DNA of 64,000 nucleotides from Micromonospora inositola (GTDB lineage Bacteria > Actinomycetota > Actinomycetes > Mycobacteriales > Micromonosporaceae): assembly GCF_900090285.1 (NCBI RefSeq), contig NZ_LT607754.1, positions 1,302,001 to 1,366,000 on the forward strand. Reading direction: 5' to 3'. Positions 61,336 to 64,000 of this stretch are shown one piece after another (position 1 is the stretch's first letter; the number at the start of each line of letters is the position of its first letter). Both the position numbers and the translations under genes were made by a program. The notes below the pieces were generated by a model. It did no database searches. It saw nothing but the letters and a program-made list of their open reading frames with translations, and was not told the DNA's origin.

Positions 61336-63564
61336 TTACGCACGCATCGGTCCGTCACGATGGCTCGGCACGCTCTCCGCCGGCTCGTCGAGGAAGACCC
61401 GGCGGACCACCCGCTCGGCGGCGTGCCCGTCGTCCAGTGCGCAGAACCGGGCCCGGAAGCATTGCCGGGCCTGCTCGGCGGCCGTCGACCGGACCGCGTC
61501 GGAGCGGAACACTTCGAGCAGTTCGGGGAAGTCCCGGGCCACTGCGCCCGGCGGCTCCGCCAGCAGGTCGAAGTAGACGCCCCGGGCCACCCGGTACGCC
61601 TCCCAGTCCGGCGCGTAGACGATGATCGGCCGGTCCAGGACGGCGTAGTCGAACATCGCCGACGAGTAGTCGGTGACCAGCACGTCCGCGGCGAGGTAGA
61701 GGTCCTCAACCCGGTCGTGGGAGCTGACGTCGAGCAGCTGGGCCGCCGTCGGCCCACGGGGCCTGCGGTCCCGGTCGTGGAAGTAGTGACTGCGCATCAG
61801 CAGCCGGCTGGCCGGGCCCAGCACGTCGAGCAGCCGGTCCGGGTCGAACGGCGGCCGCCAGCCCGGCAGGTGCTCCCGGTGGGTCGGCGCGTAGAGCACC
61901 ACCCGCTCGTCAGGGTCGATGCCCAGCTCCGCCCGGACCTTCTGGACCTCGTCCGGGGTGGCCAGCGCCAGCCGGTCGTTGCGCGGGTAGCCGATCTCCA
62001 GCGTGGTGTACGCGGCCGGGTACGCCCGCTCCCACATCTGCGTGGAGAAGCTGTTCGAGCTGACGCTGTAGTCCCAGCGGTCCACCCGGTGCAGCAGCCG
62101 GGCGAAGTCCATCCGCATCGCGCCGACCGGGTACCGCTGCTGGTCCAGCCCCATCACCTTGATCGGTGTGCCGTGGTGGGTCTGCAGGTGCACCGAGCCG
62201 GGCCGCTTGCGGACGAAGTCCGGGAAGTTGACGTTGTTGACCAGCCAGCGGGCCCGGGCCAGGGCCCGGTAGTAGGCGGGGGTGCCGGCGACGACGTACT
62301 CCACCCCGGGCGGGACCGTGCCGACCCGGTCCCGCCGGACGATCCACACCCCGCGTACGTGCGGGGCGAGTTGGCGGGCGGCGGCGTACACGGCGGCCGG
62401 GTTGCAGGCGTACCCCCGGTACCAGTAGGCGGCGTAGACGGCGAGCGTCGGGTCGATCGGCCGGCGCAGCTCGGCCCGGTAGTACTCGCGCAGCAGCGCG
62501 TCCCGGGACCGCCGCGCGGTCCGCCGGGCCACCGGCAGCACCCGCCGGCGGGCCTGTCGCACCGAGCGCCGGGCGGCGTCCCCGGCCTGGTTCGCGCCGC
62601 GCAGGGCGCTGAAGGTACGCCACCGGCCCGCCGCCACCAGCCGGTGCTTCACCCCCTCGACGCCGCCCGGGACCGGGTACCCGCCGGGCGGCCGGAACCG
62701 GTTGAAGTCGGCGTGGATCTGGGCGAAGAACGCGGGCCGCAGCTCCGGGACGATCCGGTCGCAGTTGCCGAGCACGGTCAGGTAGTGCCAGATCATCCGC
62801 TCGAAGACGGCGGGCCGCAGCTCCGCGACCGCCGGCCCCCACCGGTCCATCAGCCGGAACACCCGGTGCCACTGGGCGAACACCTCGAAGTGCCGGTCGC
62901 CCCGGGTCCGGGTGATCGCCCCGGTCCGCCGCTGCCGGTAGTTGACGCAGACCCGGTCCAGCACCCCGATCCGGTCGGCGGCCATCAGGGCGGGATAGCT
63001 GAACGAGACGTCCTCGTACCAGCCGGGCGCGAAGCGCAGGCCCCGGTCGACCAGGAACTCCCGGCGGACCACCCGGTTCCACGCCGTGTGCAGCAGACAC
63101 ATCGTCTCCGGCCGGTCCCGCAGCCGGAACGCCTCCTCGCCGGGCGGCTCGGGGAAGACGTCCCGCATGGCGCTGCGCGTCGCCGTGTTGTTCCAGTGGG
63201 CCCGGACGTGGTCGACGATCAGCACGTCGGGGCGGGTGGCGACCAGCCGGTCGGCGACGTGCGGCAGGCAGCCGGTGACCAGCCAGTCGTCGCCGTCGAC
63301 GAACCAGACGTACTCGCCGACGGCCCGGTCCAGCCCGATGTTGCGGGCCGGACCGAGGCCGGCGTTCTCGGTGAGGCGGACCGGGTGGACCCGGGGGTCG
63401 CGGGCCGCGTACTCGGTGAAGATCTCGCCGCTGTCGTCCGGGGAGGCGTCGTCGACCCCGATCACCTCCAGGTCGGCGAACGGCTGGTCGAGGATCGAGT
63501 CGAGGCATTCGCGCAGGTAGCCCTGCACCCGGAAGGCCGGTACGACGAAGCTGATCAGAGTCAT
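61336..63564 (-). CDS. Bifunctional glycosyltransferase 2 / TagF-like glycerophosphotransferase
   Basis: 742 residues. Residues about 1-220: GT-A glycosyltransferase family 2 (SFVVPAFRVQGYLRECLDSI, VDDASPDDS, FVDGDDW). Residues about 370-720: CDP-glycerol glycerophosphotransferase-type domain (LQTHHGTPIKVMG, YPRNDRL, VLYAPTHRE, DYSSAMFDYAVLDRPIIVY). Suggests a poly(polyol-phosphate) or wall-teichoic-type envelope polymer made at the inner membrane face. ATG 63564 is 17 bases after the upstream DUF5941-type gene; GGAGG lies 11 bases away. Confidence 0.92.
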   Translation of the reverse strand: MTLISFVVPAFRVQGYLRECLDSILDQPFADLEVIGVDDASPDDSGEIFTEYAARDPRVHPVRLTENAGLGPARNIGLDRAVGEYVWFVDGDDWLVTGCLPHVADRLVATRPDVLIVDHVRAHWNNTATRSAMRDVFPEPPGEEAFRLRDRPETMCLLHTAWNRVVRREFLVDRGLRFAPGWYEDVSFSYPALMAADRIGVLDRVCVNYRQRRTGAITRTRGDRHFEVFAQWHRVFRLMDRWGPAVAELRPAVFERMIWHYLTVLGNCDRIVPELRPAFFAQIHADFNRFRPPGGYPVPGGVEGVKHRLVAAGRWRTFSALRGANQAGDAARRSVRQARRRVLPVARRTARRSRDALLREYYRAELRRPIDPTLAVYAAYWYRGYACNPAAVYAAARQLAPHVRGVWIVRRDRVGTVPPGVEYVVAGTPAYYRALARARWLVNNVNFPDFVRKRPGSVHLQTHHGTPIKVMGLDQQRYPVGAMRMDFARLLHRVDRWDYSVSSNSFSTQMWERAYPAAYTTLEIGYPRNDRLALATPDEVQKVRAELGIDPDERVVLYAPTHREHLPGWRPPFDPDRLLDVLGPASRLLMRSHYFHDRDRRPRGPTAAQLLDVSSHDRVEDLYLAADVLVTDYSSAMFDYAVLDRPIIVYAPDWEAYRVARGVYFDLLAEPPGAVARDFPELLEVFRSDAVRSTAAEQARQCFRARFCALDDGHAAERVVRRVFLDEPAESVPSHRDGPMRA

Positions 63565-63581
63565 CCCGGCCTGGTCCTCCG

Positions 63582-64000
63582 TCAGCCCGGCGAGCGGTCA
63601 CCTCCGCCGACCGGGACCGGCGTCCGTCGGGCGCGGGCGGGCAGGACCACCCAGGCGAGGACCACACTCGCGACGAAAACCACGAGAAGGTACGCACCGA
63701 GTGTAGCCAGAGCGATACTCGCGATTCCGGCGATTGACGCGACCGCCAGCACGGCCGACCGGCCCTCCCAGCCCAGCGTGGCGGCGTGCAGCGGCGGGGC
63801 CGCCTGCCGCTTCTCCAGCCGGGCGGTCAGGTCGTAGTGGTGCAGGGCGAGCACGAGGACGTACCCGAAGATCAGCCAGGCCGGGGCCCGGCCGGCCACC
63901 CCGACGGCGATCGCGAAGAGGTACTCGCCGGCCCGCAGCGCGGCCGGCACCAGCCAGTCCAGCGGCCCGGCGTGCGCCGCCCGCGCGCCGAACCCGGCGA
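63582..64000 (-). CDS. DUF5941-type membrane protein, C-terminal part
   Basis: At least 139 residues, open to the window edge, so the start is outside. Hydrophobic helices: EYLFAIAVGVAGRAPAWL, IFGYVLVLALHHYDL, VLAVASIAGIASIALATLGAYLLVVFV, and a basic Pro-rich end (ARARRTPVPVGGGDRSPG). The LALHHYD and GWEGRS elements match what I recall of DUF5941, usually the C-terminal part of actinobacterial nucleotidyltransferase-like proteins near teichoic-type genes. Operon with the glycerophosphotransferase gene. Confidence 0.65.
   Translation of the reverse strand, partial: AGFGARAAHAGPLDWLVPAALRAGEYLFAIAVGVAGRAPAWLIFGYVLVLALHHYDLTARLEKRQAAPPLHAATLGWEGRSAVLAVASIAGIASIALATLGAYLLVVFVASVVLAWVVLPARARRTPVPVGGGDRSPG

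Noticed and set aside
1..64000. CRISPR arrays, insertion sequences, prophage, tRNA or rRNA genes
   Set aside because: No repeat-spacer pattern, transposase motif, phage structural gene or tRNA-like cloverleaf was noticed on reading; a dedicated scan was not possible.

Overview
The window reads as chromosome of a very high-GC actinobacterium. Codons end almost always in G or C, GTG starts are frequent, many genes overlap by 4 bases, and the content is actinobacterial: a type VII (ESX) secretion locus, a DUF3152 protein, a DUF6059-like protein, an ECF42 sigma factor with its DGPF partner, and a c-di-AMP riboswitch before a secreted wall protein. The mix best fits Micromonosporaceae (Micromonospora or a relative); this is inference from gene content. 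I see no insertion sequence, prophage, CRISPR array, tRNA or rRNA.

1-8554: potassium uptake. The minus strand carries a 27-codon membrane ORF, kdpF, kdpA, kdpB, kdpC, then after a strong hairpin kdpD and the start of kdpE. A second minus-strand gene (8105-8554) encodes a small membrane protein resembling the KdpD sensor segment. Both units have a TTGACG-N5-TTGACG direct repeat about 120 bases upstream of the first start codon, a candidate shared operator.

8959-22623: mixed housekeeping and accessory genes. These include a DUF6059-like protein, NhaA, a MEDS/histidine-kinase-like ATPase, a secreted PHB-depolymerase-type esterase, a methyltransferase, a RibD/DHFR-like reductase with a clear promoter and operator, an aldo/keto reductase with an epimerase, DUF3152 and DUF2786 proteins, the DGPF-ECF42 pair, a lipoprotein and CsbD.

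22744-29811: copper island. CopA, a secreted His-rich protein and CopZ run on the minus strand. CsoR is divergent, with two perfect CsoR boxes between. SHOCT, DUF305, DUF6153 and YibE/F genes follow.

29935-32434: c-di-AMP riboswitch with a secreted coiled-coil wall-domain protein, then a beta-carbonic anhydrase divergent from a winged-helix regulator.

32524-48290: a type VII secretion locus with strand switches. It holds two mycosins, EsxB/EsxA, a fused three-ATPase EccC, EccD, EccE and EccB, and two further substrate-like pairs. Each pair joins a W-x-G protein with a partner carrying YxxxE. The two long W-x-G proteins end in a similar acidic-tryptophan motif.

48411-56214: secreted and membrane proteins, a DUF1232 protein, a PPOX-family protein, a C39-like secreted peptidase, a HAD phosphatase, an Rv0909-type small protein, an AI-2E-family transporter, an alpha/beta hydrolase, MerR with thioredoxin, and a 59-residue hydrophilic protein.

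56228-64000: carbohydrate and envelope metabolism on the minus strand: GH65 phosphorylase with beta-phosphoglucomutase, a DUF4442 protein, an MsiK-type ABC ATPase, and a TagF-like bifunctional glycosyltransferase/glycerophosphotransferase after a truncated DUF5941-type membrane protein.
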